64,000 nt of DNA from Mesorhizobium huakuii (GCF_030160235.1 NZ_BSNY01000051.1:144103-208102); one strand, 5' to 3'; numbered from the stretch's first letter, positions 44,231 to 53,905 are shown. Program-made: numbers and translations. Notes: generated by a model from the letters alone, not told the origin.

Positions 44231-44647
44231 ATGGATTTTTCAGCAGTGAACTGGCTGGCGGTCATTGCCGCCGCCGTCTTGGCCTGGCTGTTCGGCGCTG
44301 CCTGGTACATGGCGTTGAGCAAGCCGTGGCTGAAGGCCGCCAAACTCGATCCGGCGACGATGAAGAAATCGCCGCTGCCTTTCGTCATCAGCTTCATCGC
44401 CGAACTGGTCATGGCCTACATCATGGCGCTGGTGGTCGGTGCGATGACCGGCGGTGAACCGACATTGCTCGCCGGGCTTGTCTTCGGCTTCGTGCTTTGG
44501 CTGGGGTTCATCGCCACGACGCTGTCGGTCAACCATCGCTATGAGAATCTCGGCTGGGACCTGACCCTCATCGACGGTGGCCACTGGCTGGGGGTCTTGC
44601 TGATCATCGGCGCCGTGATCGGCTGGTTCGGCGCCGCGGCAAGCTAA
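44231..44647 (+). CDS. DUF1761 membrane protein
   Basis: A 138-residue integral membrane protein with four predicted helices, including VNWLAVIAAAVLAWLFGAAWY and SFIAELVMAYIMALVVGA. WYMALSKPWLKAAKL and DLTLIDGGHWLGVLLIIGAV match DUF1761. The function is unknown. GGGGGGAAG precedes the ATG at 44231. It is the last of the plus-strand run after the methyltransferase gene. Confidence 0.82.
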   Translation: MDFSAVNWLAVIAAAVLAWLFGAAWYMALSKPWLKAAKLDPATMKKSPLPFVISFIAELVMAYIMALVVGAMTGGEPTLLAGLVFGFVLWLGFIATTLSVNHRYENLGWDLTLIDGGHWLGVLLIIGAVIGWFGAAAS

Positions 44648-44662
44648 GGCGGCGCGTTGACG

Positions 44663-45406
44663 ATGGCGGACGAGTCCGGATTTCCACGCGACCAGGTGTT
44701 CACCCGGATCTGCCACGTCAAGCAAGGCTATGACGACCGGCGCCGCCACATCGTCCGCGAATTCGAGCGGCGCGGCGTACCGGTCTATTTCTATACGGAC
44801 TGGGACCGGCCAGATATCACCCCGCAGATCCGCGACGAGCTGGTCGCGCCCGCCCTTACCCACCCGGCCACCGTTTCGCTGGCGTTGAAACATGTCGGCA
44901 TCTGGCGCGATTTCCTCGAGACCGACCTGCCCTATTGCCTGGTGTTCGAGGACGACGTCTTCCTCGCCCGCGACTTCGTCGCCAAGTTCCGGCAGGGGCT
45001 TTCCGAACTCGGCGGTCCCGCGCGCAAGGCCGTCATCTATCTCGGCAATGGCAGCAACTACTACACGCCGAGCTGGAAATTGCGGAAGGGCCAAAGGCTC
45101 TACCCGGCGCTGCATGCCAGATGCACCGATTCCTACCTCATCACCCGCCCCGTCGCGGAAGCCCGTTGCGCCTGGATCGAGCAGAACAAGATCTGCACCT
45201 CGATCGATCACCAGGTCGAACAGATGGACGAGAAGCTCGGCATTGAAATGCTGTGGTTCGAACGGCCCATTGTCGAACAAGGCAGCGAAAACGGGGCGTT
45301 TCAGACGTCCATTTCGGCGAAAAGATACCCGCGTCTCTACAAAAGCGTGAAATGGAAGTGGAAGAAATACACGCGCATGATTTTCGGCCATAACGCCCGG
45401 TCCTGA
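44663..45406 (+). CDS. Glycosyltransferase family 25 (LPS-type) protein
   Basis: A 247-residue protein with the GT25 core: FTRICHVKQGYDDRRRHIV, then LPYCLVFEDDVFLARDFVAKF (acidic metal-binding DDV), and a C-terminal basic region. The family transfers galactose or related sugars to lipopolysaccharide or capsule. The ATG at 44663 gives MADESGFPRD; a TTG two codons earlier is an alternative. It lies between a membrane gene and a LysR gene on the other strand, with no obvious LPS cluster nearby. Confidence 0.78.
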   Translation: MADESGFPRDQVFTRICHVKQGYDDRRRHIVREFERRGVPVYFYTDWDRPDITPQIRDELVAPALTHPATVSLALKHVGIWRDFLETDLPYCLVFEDDVFLARDFVAKFRQGLSELGGPARKAVIYLGNGSNYYTPSWKLRKGQRLYPALHARCTDSYLITRPVAEARCAWIEQNKICTSIDHQVEQMDEKLGIEMLWFERPIVEQGSENGAFQTSISAKRYPRLYKSVKWKWKKYTRMIFGHNARS

Positions 45407-45429
45407 CCGAAAGACGGACCCGGCAGCCG

Positions 45430-46362
45430 CTATGCCTTCTCCGTGCCGTGCGTCTTTCCCGCTTCCTCCAGAAGCCACTCGCGAAAGGCGGCGATGCGGG
45501 CGTCGTCCTTCACGGCTTCCGGATAGACCAGGAAATAGGCGAACTCCGGCGCGACCTTGATGCCGAGCTCGAAGGGGCGGACGAGGCGCCCTTGCGACAG
45601 GTCGTTGGCGACCATGGCGAAGTCGGCCAGCGCCACGGCATTGCCGTCGAGGGCTGCCTGCGTGGCATCGGTGGAGGAGCCGAAGACCAGGGTGCGGCTG
45701 TCGTCGAAATCGTCGACGCCGGCCGCCTGCATCCACATGCTCCAGTTCGGCCAGGTGACGCCTTGCCGCGACCACTCGATATGCGCGAGCGTGTGCCGGA
45801 AAAGGTCGCGCGGTTCGTTGAGCGGCGGCCCCGAAGCCAGCAGCGCCGGGCTGCATACCGGGATGATGATGTTGTCGAACAGCCGATGCGCGCAAAGCCC
45901 CGGATATCTGCCGGTGCCGAACCGGATGCCGATATCGACGTCGTCGCGCTCGAAGTCCCTGACATCGTAGGTGATGTCGAAGCGCAACTCGATGCCAGGC
46001 CTTTGACCGCGGAAATCGTCGATGCGCCGCATCAGCCATTTCGTCGCGAACTGCGCGTCGAGCGTCACTTTCAGGAGCGCCGTGCCCCGCGTCACCTTGC
46101 GGGCGCGCGACACCGCCCGGTTGAGGAGGTCGAGCGCATCGATCGACGCTTCGTGAAGCACGGTTCCCGCCTCCGTCAGCCGCATGGTACGGCTGGTGCG
46201 CGTGAACAGCACCAGGTCGAGCTGATCCTCGATTTCCTTGACCTGGTGGCTGACCGCGGCCGGCGTCAGCCCAAGCTCGTCGGCGGCGCGGGTGAAATTG
46301 AGGTGACGCGCCGCCGCCTCGAAGGTCCTCAGCGCGCGCGTTCCGGGCAGGAGGCGGGGCAT
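45430..46362 (-). CDS. LysR-family regulator (GcvA-like)
   Basis: A 310-residue LysR regulator. The N-terminal helix-turn-helix reads FEAAARHLNFTRAADELGLT and AAVSHQVKEIEDQLDLVLF. The substrate-binding domain (about 90-300) has the GcvA-type opening. The start ATG at 46362 follows GGAG by seven bases. It is divergent from a small DUF1127 gene, with a palindrome between that is a likely operator. It could control that gene; its effector is unknown. Confidence 0.83.
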   Translation of the reverse strand: MPRLLPGTRALRTFEAAARHLNFTRAADELGLTPAAVSHQVKEIEDQLDLVLFTRTSRTMRLTEAGTVLHEASIDALDLLNRAVSRARKVTRGTALLKVTLDAQFATKWLMRRIDDFRGQRPGIELRFDITYDVRDFERDDVDIGIRFGTGRYPGLCAHRLFDNIIIPVCSPALLASGPPLNEPRDLFRHTLAHIEWSRQGVTWPNWSMWMQAAGVDDFDDSRTLVFGSSTDATQAALDGNAVALADFAMVANDLSQGRLVRPFELGIKVAPEFAYFLVYPEAVKDDARIAAFREWLLEEAGKTHGTEKA

Positions 46363-46434
46363 CCTAATCTCCAAATAAAACTTGATGATCTTAAAAGAAC
46401 TACTCGTTTCCCGTTTGTTTTTCAATCCGGCATG

Positions 46435-46450
46435 ATCTCGACATCGAGAT
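46435..46450. promoter_or_regulatory. Candidate LysR operator, perfect palindrome
   Basis: ATCTCGA-CA-TCGAGAT (46435-46450) is a perfect 16-base dyad in the 131-base gap between the divergent LysR and DUF1127 genes. It is followed by three CCGGAT-like repeats between 46460 and 46489. LysR sites are usually interrupted T-N11-A dyads, so this palindrome might instead bind another dimeric regulator. Assignment is a guess. Confidence 0.4.
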
Positions 46451-46493
46451 ACCTTCAAACCGGATTTGATATCCGGAGAAACCGGATAGAGCC

Positions 46494-46736
46494 ATGACCG
46501 ACATCGCCCTGAAGTCCCACACCGCCCTCAAATCGTCTTTCTCGCAGTGGCTGCGCGCCGCGATCGACTGGCTGCGCCAGGCGCGGGTCGCCGCCAGGCT
46601 TCCCTTGGAATCGGTCGACGACCTCTCCGACCGTGAACTGTGCGATATCGGCGGCGAACGCCGCGACATCGCCAAGGCGATGGACCGGGAGCTTCGCGAA
46701 ATCGGACTGCTGAGCACGGGTTGGCGGAAGCGATAG
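46494..46736 (+). CDS. DUF1127 small protein
   Basis: An 80-residue basic protein with the DUF1127 motif LESVDDLSDRELCDIGGERRDI in its middle. Small DUF1127 proteins in alphaproteobacteria are linked to phosphate and C1 metabolism and to RNA turnover, but no specific function can be given. It starts 131 bases from the divergent LysR gene. Confidence 0.78.
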   Translation: MTDIALKSHTALKSSFSQWLRAAIDWLRQARVAARLPLESVDDLSDRELCDIGGERRDIAKAMDRELREIGLLSTGWRKR

Positions 46737-46746
46737 AAAAGGGAAT

Positions 46747-46836
<90 letters not shown>

Positions 46837-46841
46837 AATTC

Positions 46842-47438
46842 CTACCTCACCACCCTCATCACCGTCCTATCCGACAGCAGCGGCAGCAGCCGGGCCATCG
46901 TGCGCGCGGTCACCGCCACGCAACCTTGCGTCGGCGTGAAATCCGGTCGCGCCAGGTGGAAGAAGATGGCGCTGCCGCGCCCGCGGCGGCGCGGTGCGAT
47001 GTTCCAGTCGAGCACCAGGCAGGCGTCATAGAGCCGATCGTCGCGCCGCATGCGCTCGTGGCTGGCGCCATAGGGGATCTTGACCGGCCGGTTGTAGTTG
47101 CGGTCGTCCGGCACCTCGCACCAGCCGAGATCGGGCCCGATCGGCGCCATCGCCAGCCGCGTTCGGCGGCCGCCGGCAAACTGATCGCCCCGGAAATAAC
47201 CCGACAGGATCCGCATCGAGCCGAGCGGCGTGGCGCCATCGCCCTCGCGCTTGTCGGCCGAGATGCCGCCGCGCCCCAGCGCGCAGGCAAACACCGTTTT
47301 TCCAGCCTGCAGCAGGCCCTGGCTTGGGTGGCCGGGCCTTGCCCGCACGGTCAGCACACGCAGCCGTTTCGGCAAAATTGCGCCGGCTGCATTGCGATCG
47401 CATTTTTTCTTGTATGATCGTGCCACGGAACAAATCAC
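46842..47438 (-). CDS. L,D-transpeptidase (YkuD) domain protein
   Basis: A YkuD-fold protein of up to 198 residues. The active-site block is [20 protein letters not shown], with the nucleophilic cysteine in TQGC and an upstream histidine (HLARPD). It contains [12 protein letters not shown], as in many alphaproteobacterial YkuD proteins. The start is uncertain: a GTG at 47438 has an unusual N-terminus, whereas GTG or TTG codons near 47375 would give a family-like start at [17 protein letters not shown]. No signal peptide is clear. Confidence 0.72.
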   Translation of the reverse strand: MICSVARSYKKKCDRNAAGAILPKRLRVLTVRARPGHPSQGLLQAGKTVFACALGRGGISADKREGDGATPLGSMRILSGYFRGDQFAGGRRTRLAMAPIGPDLGWCEVPDDRNYNRPVKIPYGASHERMRRDDRLYDACLVLDWNIAPRRRGRGSAIFFHLARPDFTPTQGCVAVTARTMARLLPLLSDRTVMRVVR

Positions 47439-47522
47439 TGTGATCGGCTATTGTGTCGGCCAGCTTCCGCATAAATACGCAGCGGTCAACTGAATTTCAT
47501 TTTCAAAACAACGGATTGATCC

Positions 47523-48206
47523 ATGACTTCACGCACCATCCTAATCGTCGACGACGACGACGACCTGCGCGGCACATTGGTCGAGCAACTCGCCCTCTAC
47601 GAGGAATTCGACGTGTTGCAGGAAGCGACTGCGGCAAAAGGCGTCACCGCGGCACGCGGCGGCCTCATCGACCTGCTCATCATGGATGTCGGCCTGCCCG
47701 ACATGGACGGCCGCGAGGCCGTCAAGATCCTGCGCAAGGGCGGCTACAAGGCGCCCATCATCATGCTGACCGGCCACGACACCGATTCGGACACGATTCT
47801 GGGTCTCGAGGCCGGCGCCAACGACTATGTGACGAAGCCGTTCCGCTTCGCGGTGCTGCTGGCGCGCATCCGCGCCCAGCTGCGCCAGCACGAGCAGAGC
47901 GAGGACGCCACTTTCTCCGTCGGCCCCTACACCTTCAAGCCCAGCCAGAAGCTGCTCATCGACCCGCGTGGCGGCAAGGTGCGGCTGACGGAGAAGGAAG
48001 CCTCGATCATCAAATATCTCTACCGCGCCGACCAGAAGGTGGTGACGCGCGACGTGCTGCTGGAGGAGGTCTGGGGCTACAATTCCGGCGTCACCACGCA
48101 CACGCTGGAAACCCATGTCTACCGGCTGCGCCAGAAGATCGAGCGCGATCCTTCCAATGCGGAAATACTTGTGACAGAAAGCGGTGGCTACAAGCTGGTT
48201 CCTTAA
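47523..48206 (+). CDS. cenR: OmpR-family response regulator (CenR/OtpR-like)
   Basis: A 227-residue response regulator. The receiver has the acidic pocket DDDDD (residues 10-14), phospho-acceptor Asp55 in LLIMDVGLPDMDG, and Lys in DYVTKPF. A C-terminal winged helix (about 130-227) ends VTESGGYKLVP. It resembles CenR of Caulobacter and OtpR of Brucella, which control envelope growth and stress. The next gene is a cyclic-nucleotide-binding protein, as described for otpR in Brucella. No histidine kinase gene adjoins. Confidence 0.84.
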   Translation: MTSRTILIVDDDDDLRGTLVEQLALYEEFDVLQEATAAKGVTAARGGLIDLLIMDVGLPDMDGREAVKILRKGGYKAPIIMLTGHDTDSDTILGLEAGANDYVTKPFRFAVLLARIRAQLRQHEQSEDATFSVGPYTFKPSQKLLIDPRGGKVRLTEKEASIIKYLYRADQKVVTRDVLLEEVWGYNSGVTTHTLETHVYRLRQKIERDPSNAEILVTESGGYKLVP

Positions 48207-48223
48207 ACATTTCATTATCCAAT

Positions 48224-48246
48224 AAGCGGTCTGGGCGGGACCGCTT
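48224..48246 (+). terminator. Hairpin after cenR, possible terminator or attenuator
   Basis: AAGCGGTC (48224-48231) pairs with GACCGCTT (48239-48246) across a seven-base loop, 18 bases after the cenR stop. Only two Ts follow the stem, so termination may be weak. Some read-through into the downstream cyclic-nucleotide-binding gene would allow joint expression. Confidence 0.45.
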
Positions 48247-48328
48247 TCGGGCGCGATCCTGTTGGAGGAGACTAAGGATCGACTCGTGAAGGAGGGATTG
48301 GACTGACCGTTCGGGGACGCAGCTAGAG

Positions 48329-48784
48329 ATGGCGTTGGATGACGACATCCGCATCCTGTCCGCCGTGAGGCTCTTCGAGGGTTTCACGCAGGAACAGTTG
48401 CGCCTGCTCGCCTTCGGCGCCGAGAACACCCTGCTGCAGGCCAATCACAAACTCTATCGCGAGGACGACGAGGCCGATTCGGCCTATGTCGTGGTCAGCG
48501 GACGCATCGTGCTCTATCGCGAGCAGGGTGGCGAGCGTATCCCGATCGGCACTGCCGGCCCCGGCACCATCCTGAGCGAACTGGCATTGATCGCCGACAC
48601 CAACCGGCTGACCAGCGCGTCGGCCGAAATCGACTCGGAAGTGATCCGGCTCAGCCGCAAGATGTTTCGCCGCATCCTGGAGGAATATCCGGAAGTGGCG
48701 GTTAAGCTGCACAAGCGCATCTCCGAGGAGTTTCAGGCCATGATCCGCCGCATCGAGGAGCTGGCGCCACGGTTTTCGGGGTAG
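48329..48784 (+). CDS. Cyclic nucleotide-binding domain protein
   Basis: A 151-residue single-domain CRP-fold protein with no DNA-binding helix. The phosphate-binding-cassette region reads AGPGTILSELALIADTNRLTSA, close to the usual GE.AL....R.A pattern but with SELAL and TNRLTSA, so ligand affinity is uncertain. LQANHKLYREDDEADSAYVV is the domain opening. It follows cenR by 122 bases. In Brucella the equivalent gene forms an operon with otpR, suggesting a joint envelope or stress role. Confidence 0.82.
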   Translation: MALDDDIRILSAVRLFEGFTQEQLRLLAFGAENTLLQANHKLYREDDEADSAYVVVSGRIVLYREQGGERIPIGTAGPGTILSELALIADTNRLTSASAEIDSEVIRLSRKMFRRILEEYPEVAVKLHKRISEEFQAMIRRIEELAPRFSG

Positions 48785-48800
48785 GAAGGGTGAGGCGGGC

Positions 48801-49292
48801 ATGACTTTGCAGCTTGTTCGCGCCACCGAGAACGATCTTCCCTTCATCATGGCGACCGAGCGGCGCGAGGGCTACGACGCCTTCCTCGGGCGCTGGGATG
48901 AAGCCCGTCATCGAGAAGCCTTTGCCGATGCCGGGCATGTCTATCTTGTCGGGATCGAAGGCTCATCGCCAATCGGCTTCGTGATCCTGCGCGGTTGGGC
49001 TTCTGCCGAACGCGTGACACTGGTCAAGCGCATAGCCGTCGTCGCGCCGGGACGGGGCCAGGGCAGAATGCTGCTGGCGGCAGCGATTGACCGGGTCTTT
49101 GTCGAAACCGACGCCTATCGGCTCTGCATCGGCCTCTTTCCGGACAATCATCGCGCGCGGCGCGCCTACGAGGCCGTTGGATTCACGGCCGAAGGCATTG
49201 CGCGAGGCAGCGCGTTCTTCAATGGCGTGCACCGCGACGAACTGGTCATGGCGCAGCTGCGGCCGGAATGGGAAAAGCGCCGCGCAAGATAG
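48801..49292 (+). CDS. GNAT-family N-acetyltransferase
   Basis: A 163-residue acetyltransferase. The acetyl-CoA pyrophosphate loop is VAPGRGQGRMLLAAAI and the C-terminal helix has LGLFPDNHRARRAYEAVGFT-like content (here IGLFPDNHRARRAYEAVGFT). It starts 17 bases after the cyclic-nucleotide-binding gene. The acceptor amine is unknown. Confidence 0.82.
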   Translation: MTLQLVRATENDLPFIMATERREGYDAFLGRWDEARHREAFADAGHVYLVGIEGSSPIGFVILRGWASAERVTLVKRIAVVAPGRGQGRMLLAAAIDRVFVETDAYRLCIGLFPDNHRARRAYEAVGFTAEGIARGSAFFNGVHRDELVMAQLRPEWEKRRAR

Positions 49293-49299
49293 CCGGCAC

Positions 49300-50106
49300 C
49301 TAGTCCAGATCGAACCGCGCGATGACGGGCACATGGTCCGACGGCCGCTCCCAGCCGCGCGCCGCCCGCAGGATTTCGTAGCCGGTGAAATCAGGCACCA
49401 GGTTGGGCGACGACCAGACATGGTCGAGCCGTCGGCCCCGGTTCGACGCTTCCCAGTCCTGCGCGCGATAGCTCCACCATGTGTAGAGCTTCTCGTCCAG
49501 CGGCACGTTGTGCCGCATCAGGTCGACCCAATTGCCGGCGAGCCGCATCGCCTCGAAATTTTCCGTCTCGACCGGCGTATGGCTGACCACATTGAGCAAT
49601 TGCTTGTGCGACCAGACGTCGTGCTCGAGCGGCGCGATGTTGAGGTCGCCGACCAGCACCGAGGCGGACACTTCGCTATGCTCGGCGCGGATGGCGTTCA
49701 TCTCGGCGACGAAATCGAGCTTGTGCTTGAATTTCTTGTTGATTTCGGGATCTGGCTCGTCGCCGCCCGCCGGAACGTAGAAATTGTGCAGCAGGATCGT
49801 CTTACCGCCGGCGCGCACCGTCACCGACAGATGCCGGCTGTCCTCGATCTCGCAGAAGCGGCGCTTTTCGACCACCTCGATCGGCCGCCGCGCCACCGTG
49901 GCGACGCCGTGATAGCCCTTCTGGCCATGGAAGGCGATATGCTGGTAGCCGAGCCTGCGGAATGCCTTTTCCGGGAACAGCTCGTCTGGAACCTTGGTTT
50001 CCTGCAGGCACAGCACGTCGGGCGCGTATTCATCGAGCAGGCGCTCGACGATCGGCATGCGCAGGCGCACGGAGTTGATGTTCCAGGTGGCGATGGAAAA
50101 GGGCAT
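49300..50106 (-). CDS. xthA: Exodeoxyribonuclease III
   Basis: A 268-residue DNA-repair nuclease acting at abasic sites and 3' ends. The motifs are all present: ATWNINSVR, CLQETKV, GDLNIAPLE, RRLDHVW and SDHVPVIARF. The ATG at 50106 (MPFSIATWNINSVR) is preferred over the TTG two codons earlier. It converges on the GNAT gene with seven bases between. A 317-base gap lies upstream. Confidence 0.92.
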   Translation of the reverse strand: MPFSIATWNINSVRLRMPIVERLLDEYAPDVLCLQETKVPDELFPEKAFRRLGYQHIAFHGQKGYHGVATVARRPIEVVEKRRFCEIEDSRHLSVTVRAGGKTILLHNFYVPAGGDEPDPEINKKFKHKLDFVAEMNAIRAEHSEVSASVLVGDLNIAPLEHDVWSHKQLLNVVSHTPVETENFEAMRLAGNWVDLMRHNVPLDEKLYTWWSYRAQDWEASNRGRRLDHVWSSPNLVPDFTGYEILRAARGWERPSDHVPVIARFDLD

Positions 50107-50112
50107 TGGCAA

Positions 50113-50256
50113 TCCGGACAGCGTGCAGCCGGCCAGGATCGATGGGCCCTGACCGGGGAAGACGCCTTTTGAGGGAGTCGGTCCGGAAACTGCCAGCCGG
50201 GCGCCGCAAAGACAAGCCGGGCCATGCTCGGAACCTGCTCAGGCGCGGCCCAAGAC
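50113..50256. other. Spacer ahead of xthA, no feature seen
   Basis: This is the non-repeat part of the 317-base gap between xthA and lolA. It has no open frame with a ribosome site and no clear promoter box. It may hold the xthA promoter. Confidence 0.4.
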
Positions 50257-50429
50257 GCGCTGAGATTCAAGTCAGGCCGAATCGAGAATGGTGGCTTCCG
50301 GGGGTCGCCCTTGCGACGAGCGGAGCGTACTTTTGGGTAAGTGAGCACCGTTCTACTGCGCCGCAGTAGAACGGGGAAGCGCAGGAATCCGCCATTCGCA
50401 GGCCGGCCTCACCTGAATATCTGCGTACC
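50257..50429 (+). repeat. Palindromic repeat family B, copy 1
   Basis: A 173-base MITE-like element. The left end GCGCTGAGATTCAAGTCAGG mirrors the right end near 50411-50429 (GCCTCACCTGAATAT), and the two halves fold as one long imperfect stem. A 23-base nested palindrome at 50350-50372 with arms GTTCTACTGCG and CGCAGTAGAAC is absent from copy 2 (59508-59649). It ends directly at the lolA stop codon. No coding capacity is present. Confidence 0.85.
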
Positions 50430-51110
50430 TTAGCGCGTCTTCGTGTTCAGCTCGCGGTTCGCCGTATAGTCGATGGCAAAGGTGTCGGGCGCGAAGCTGA
50501 CGCCTTCCTTGGTGTTGAAGATCATCACCGTCGTATCCTTGCCTTGCGCGTCGGTGATCGTCCACTGGCGCAGATCGTAGGTCTTCGGATCGAACATCAT
50601 GGTGATGCGCGCATTGCCGAACACCGACTTGTCGGAAAGCTGGATGGTGGTGAGGTCGTCTTCTTCCTTGACGCTCTTGACGCGGTCGCCGGAGAGGTCG
50701 ATCCGGTCATCGAGCAGCAGCTTCAGCGGCGTCTTCGACAACGGATAAAGGTCCGATGTGTTCATCTTCTTGTTGAGGATGACCACCGACTTGCCGTCGG
50801 AAATCACCTTGAAATTCGACGCCCCGTCATAGTTGAAGCGGATTTTGCCCGGCCGCTCGAGGAAGAATTTGCCGCCGGTCTGCTCGCCCTTGGGGCCGAA
50901 CTGCACGAATTCGCCGCTCATCGATTTGACCGAGGAAAAATGGTCGGCGATCTTTTGCGCGGCGGCGGGCACGGCCGCCTGCGCCGAGGCCAGAAGCTCG
51001 AACCCGGGCACCACGTTGAAGGCGCCTGCACCCACAGCGACAAGGCCGAAGCCGAGGAGCTGGCGGCGGGTCGGGGCAAAATCGCTGAGCTTGGAACGAT
51101 CGTTTTTCAT
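50430..51110 (-). CDS. lolA: Outer-membrane lipoprotein carrier protein LolA
   Basis: A 226-residue periplasmic chaperone that carries lipoproteins from the LolCDE complex to the outer membrane. The mature half has SMSGEFVQFGPKGEQTGGKF and LERPGKIRFNYDG, the LolA concave-sheet pattern. The N-terminus contains PTRRQLLGFG before a hydrophobic run, a Tat-like signal rather than the usual Sec signal. The ATG at 51110 is used; a GTG three codons earlier is possible. FtsK is the next gene upstream (125 bases). Confidence 0.82.
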   Translation of the reverse strand: MKNDRSKLSDFAPTRRQLLGFGLVAVGAGAFNVVPGFELLASAQAAVPAAAQKIADHFSSVKSMSGEFVQFGPKGEQTGGKFFLERPGKIRFNYDGASNFKVISDGKSVVILNKKMNTSDLYPLSKTPLKLLLDDRIDLSGDRVKSVKEEDDLTTIQLSDKSVFGNARITMMFDPKTYDLRQWTITDAQGKDTTVMIFNTKEGVSFAPDTFAIDYTANRELNTKTR

Positions 51111-51244
51111 GTCGGTCACTCTCGTGGTGATTCCTGTATCTGTCGCTGTCCTGAACCCCCAGTTGGGCTGAAGTTTGGCGGGGCGAACGCTGCTTGGTTG
51201 CTGAACGCGCCAGAAGGTTCAAGGTTGCCGTCAACGCCCCGCCA

Positions 51245-53905
51245 TCAGAATTTGTCGTCCTCCGTCGGCACCAGGATTTCGCGTTTTCCCGCATGGTTGG
51301 CCGGGCCGACAATGCCTTCCTTTTCCATCTTCTCGATGATCGAGGCGGCACGGTTGTAGCCGATGCCGAGCCGGCGCTGGATGTAGCTGGTCGACGCCTT
51401 GCCGTCGCGCAGCACCACCGCCACCGCCTGGTCGTAGGGATCGTCGGAATCCTCGAAATTGCCGCCGCCACCGCCACTGGCGCCACCGCCCTTGCCGGAC
51501 GGTTCGTTCTCGTCCTCGTCGTCATCCTCGGTAATGGCGTCGAGATATTCGGGAACGCCCTGCAGCTTCAGGTGCCCGACGATCTTTTCGACCTCGTCGT
51601 CGGAGACGAAGGGGCCGTGCACGCGCTGGATGCGGCCGCCGCCGGCCATGTAGAGCATGTCGCCCATGCCGAGCAGCTGCTCGGCGCCCTGCTCGCCCAG
51701 AATGGTGCGGCTGTCGATCTTGGAGGTGACCTGGAAGGAGATGCGGGTCGGGAAGTTGGCCTTGATGGTGCCGGTGATGACGTCGACCGACGGACGCTGC
51801 GTCGCCATGATGACATGGATGCCGGCGGCGCGCGCCATCTGCGCCAGGCGCTGCACCGCCCCCTCGATGTCCTTGCCGGCGACCATCATCAGGTCGGCCA
51901 TTTCGTCGATGATGACGACGATATAAGGCATCGGCTCGAGATCGAGGTCCTCCGTCTCGTAGATCGCCTCGCCGGTCTGGCGGTCGAAGCCGGTCTGCAC
52001 GGTGCGCGAGATTTTCTCGCCCTTCTTCTCGGCCAGCTGGACGCGGGCGTTGAACCCGTCGATGTTGCGAACGCCGACCTTGGACATCTTGCGGTAACGG
52101 TCCTCCATCTCGCGCACGGTCCATTTCAGCGCCACCACCGCCTTCTTCGGATCGGTGACGACGGGCGTGAGCAGATGCGGGATGCCGTCATAGACGGAGA
52201 GTTCCAGCATCTTCGGATCGATCATGATCAGCCGGCATTCCTGCGGCGTCAGCCGGTAGAGCAGCGACAGGATCATGGTGTTGATGGCGACCGACTTGCC
52301 TGAGCCGGTGGTGCCGGCGACCAGGACGTGCGGCATCTTGGCGATGTCGACGATGACGGCCTCGCCATTGATCGTCTTGCCCAGCGCCAGCGCCAGCTTT
52401 GCCTTCGTCGTCTCGAAATCGCGGCTGGCCATGATCTCGCGCAGATACACCGTCTCGCGCTTGGCGTTCGGCAATTCGATGCCGATGGCGTTGCGGCCCG
52501 GCACCACGGCGACCCGGCAGGCGATCGCGCTCATCGAGCGGGCGATGTCGTCGGAAAGGCCGATGACCCGCGACGATTTGATGCCGGGGGCCGGCTCCAG
52601 CTCATAGAGGGTGACGACGGGGCCTGGGCGCACGGCGATGATCTCGCCCTTGACGCCGAAATCCTCCAGCACGCCTTCCAGCAGGCGCGCATTCTGTTCC
52701 AGCGCATCCTTGGACAGACTTGGGTCGCGCGCGACGTTCTTCGGTTCGGACAGGAAATGCAGCGACGGCATCTCGAACTTGTCCGAGCCGATCAGCGAGG
52801 TCTGCGCCTCGCGCTGGACGCGCGCGCCAGGCGCAGGCCGCGGCGCCGGCGCCTCGACGCGGGTGGCGGCGTCGGAGCGGAACTGCTGCACCTTGGCCGT
52901 TGGCGATGCGCGGCGCTGGGCGACGGGCGCCTCGTCGAAATCCATGTCCTCGTCGTCGCGGTCGAAGATATCGTCATCGTCCGGATCGACGGATACGCTG
53001 CGGTCATTGACCATGGCGGCGAAGAATTCCGGCTCGACGCGGGCGCGGCCATCCGGGCTCATCCGTTGCTCGGCGAATTCGGCCGATTCGACGCGCTCGG
53101 CCGCGCGCCGCCAGGCGCTGGCGCGGGGCTCCATCTCCGGCTTGTATTCGTCGCGTTCCTGCCTGCGGCGCACCGCGCGGCGATGCATCCACGCGCGCAG
53201 CGACAGCCACCAATGGGTGATGGCGCCGAGCGCCAATATGCCTTCGTCGCCCTCATCCTCTTCATTATCGAACAGAAGATCGTCCTCGCGCGGATGCGCG
53301 GCCGGCTCTTCCATCACGGCGAAGCCGTTCTTGCGCCCGATCAGCGCCGAGCCATAGGCGAACAGCCAGAGCGTCGGCCCGGCCAGCAGCACGGCGAGCA
53401 CGCTGGCGATCAGCCCGGTCGGATAGCCGCCGATGAGGACGCCGGGAATCTTGAGCACCATGTCGCCGAACACGCCGCCGAGGCCTGTGGGCAGCGGCCA
53501 GGTCTTGGGCGGAACGACGCAGCCGGCGATCGCGGCGGCGAGCAACGCGAAACCGAACCAGAACAGCCCCCGCTTGGGCAGCCTGTCGACGCCGCGCGCC
53601 GAAAACAAGAGATAGCCCCAGATGACAGCCGGAACCAGCGCCGCAACCGCGGCAAGGCCGAAGAACTGCATGGCGAGGTCGGAGAAGACCGCGCCGGCAT
53701 AGCCCATGGCGTTGGTGACGGTGTTGTTGGTGGCGTGTGAGAAGCTTGGATCGGCAACGTTCCAGGTGGCGAGGCTGGCGATCCCGAAGGCTACAGCCGC
53801 AAACAGGCCCGCGCCGACCAGCCGGCCGACCTGGCGCCGTGCGAAAGCCTGGATGCCGTGCCCCGTATCGGTCATCGCGAGCGGTGCTGAAGCCCCTGAA
53901 CGCAT
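51245..53905 (-). CDS. ftsK: DNA translocase FtsK
   Basis: An 886-residue septal DNA pump. Four N-terminal transmembrane helices (about residues 25-185) are followed by an acidic linker with [19 protein letters not shown] and a RecA-like motor. Walker A is [15 protein letters not shown] and Walker B is [13 protein letters not shown]. The C-terminal gamma domain that reads KOPS is present ([20 protein letters not shown]). The ATG at 53905 follows GGGGAAGAG. lolA follows downstream. Confidence 0.92.
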   Translation of the reverse strand: MRSGASAPLAMTDTGHGIQAFARRQVGRLVGAGLFAAVAFGIASLATWNVADPSFSHATNNTVTNAMGYAGAVFSDLAMQFFGLAAVAALVPAVIWGYLLFSARGVDRLPKRGLFWFGFALLAAAIAGCVVPPKTWPLPTGLGGVFGDMVLKIPGVLIGGYPTGLIASVLAVLLAGPTLWLFAYGSALIGRKNGFAVMEEPAAHPREDDLLFDNEEDEGDEGILALGAITHWWLSLRAWMHRRAVRRRQERDEYKPEMEPRASAWRRAAERVESAEFAEQRMSPDGRARVEPEFFAAMVNDRSVSVDPDDDDIFDRDDEDMDFDEAPVAQRRASPTAKVQQFRSDAATRVEAPAPRPAPGARVQREAQTSLIGSDKFEMPSLHFLSEPKNVARDPSLSKDALEQNARLLEGVLEDFGVKGEIIAVRPGPVVTLYELEPAPGIKSSRVIGLSDDIARSMSAIACRVAVVPGRNAIGIELPNAKRETVYLREIMASRDFETTKAKLALALGKTINGEAVIVDIAKMPHVLVAGTTGSGKSVAINTMILSLLYRLTPQECRLIMIDPKMLELSVYDGIPHLLTPVVTDPKKAVVALKWTVREMEDRYRKMSKVGVRNIDGFNARVQLAEKKGEKISRTVQTGFDRQTGEAIYETEDLDLEPMPYIVVIIDEMADLMMVAGKDIEGAVQRLAQMARAAGIHVIMATQRPSVDVITGTIKANFPTRISFQVTSKIDSRTILGEQGAEQLLGMGDMLYMAGGGRIQRVHGPFVSDDEVEKIVGHLKLQGVPEYLDAITEDDDEDENEPSGKGGGASGGGGGNFEDSDDPYDQAVAVVLRDGKASTSYIQRRLGIGYNRAASIIEKMEKEGIVGPANHAGKREILVPTEDDKF

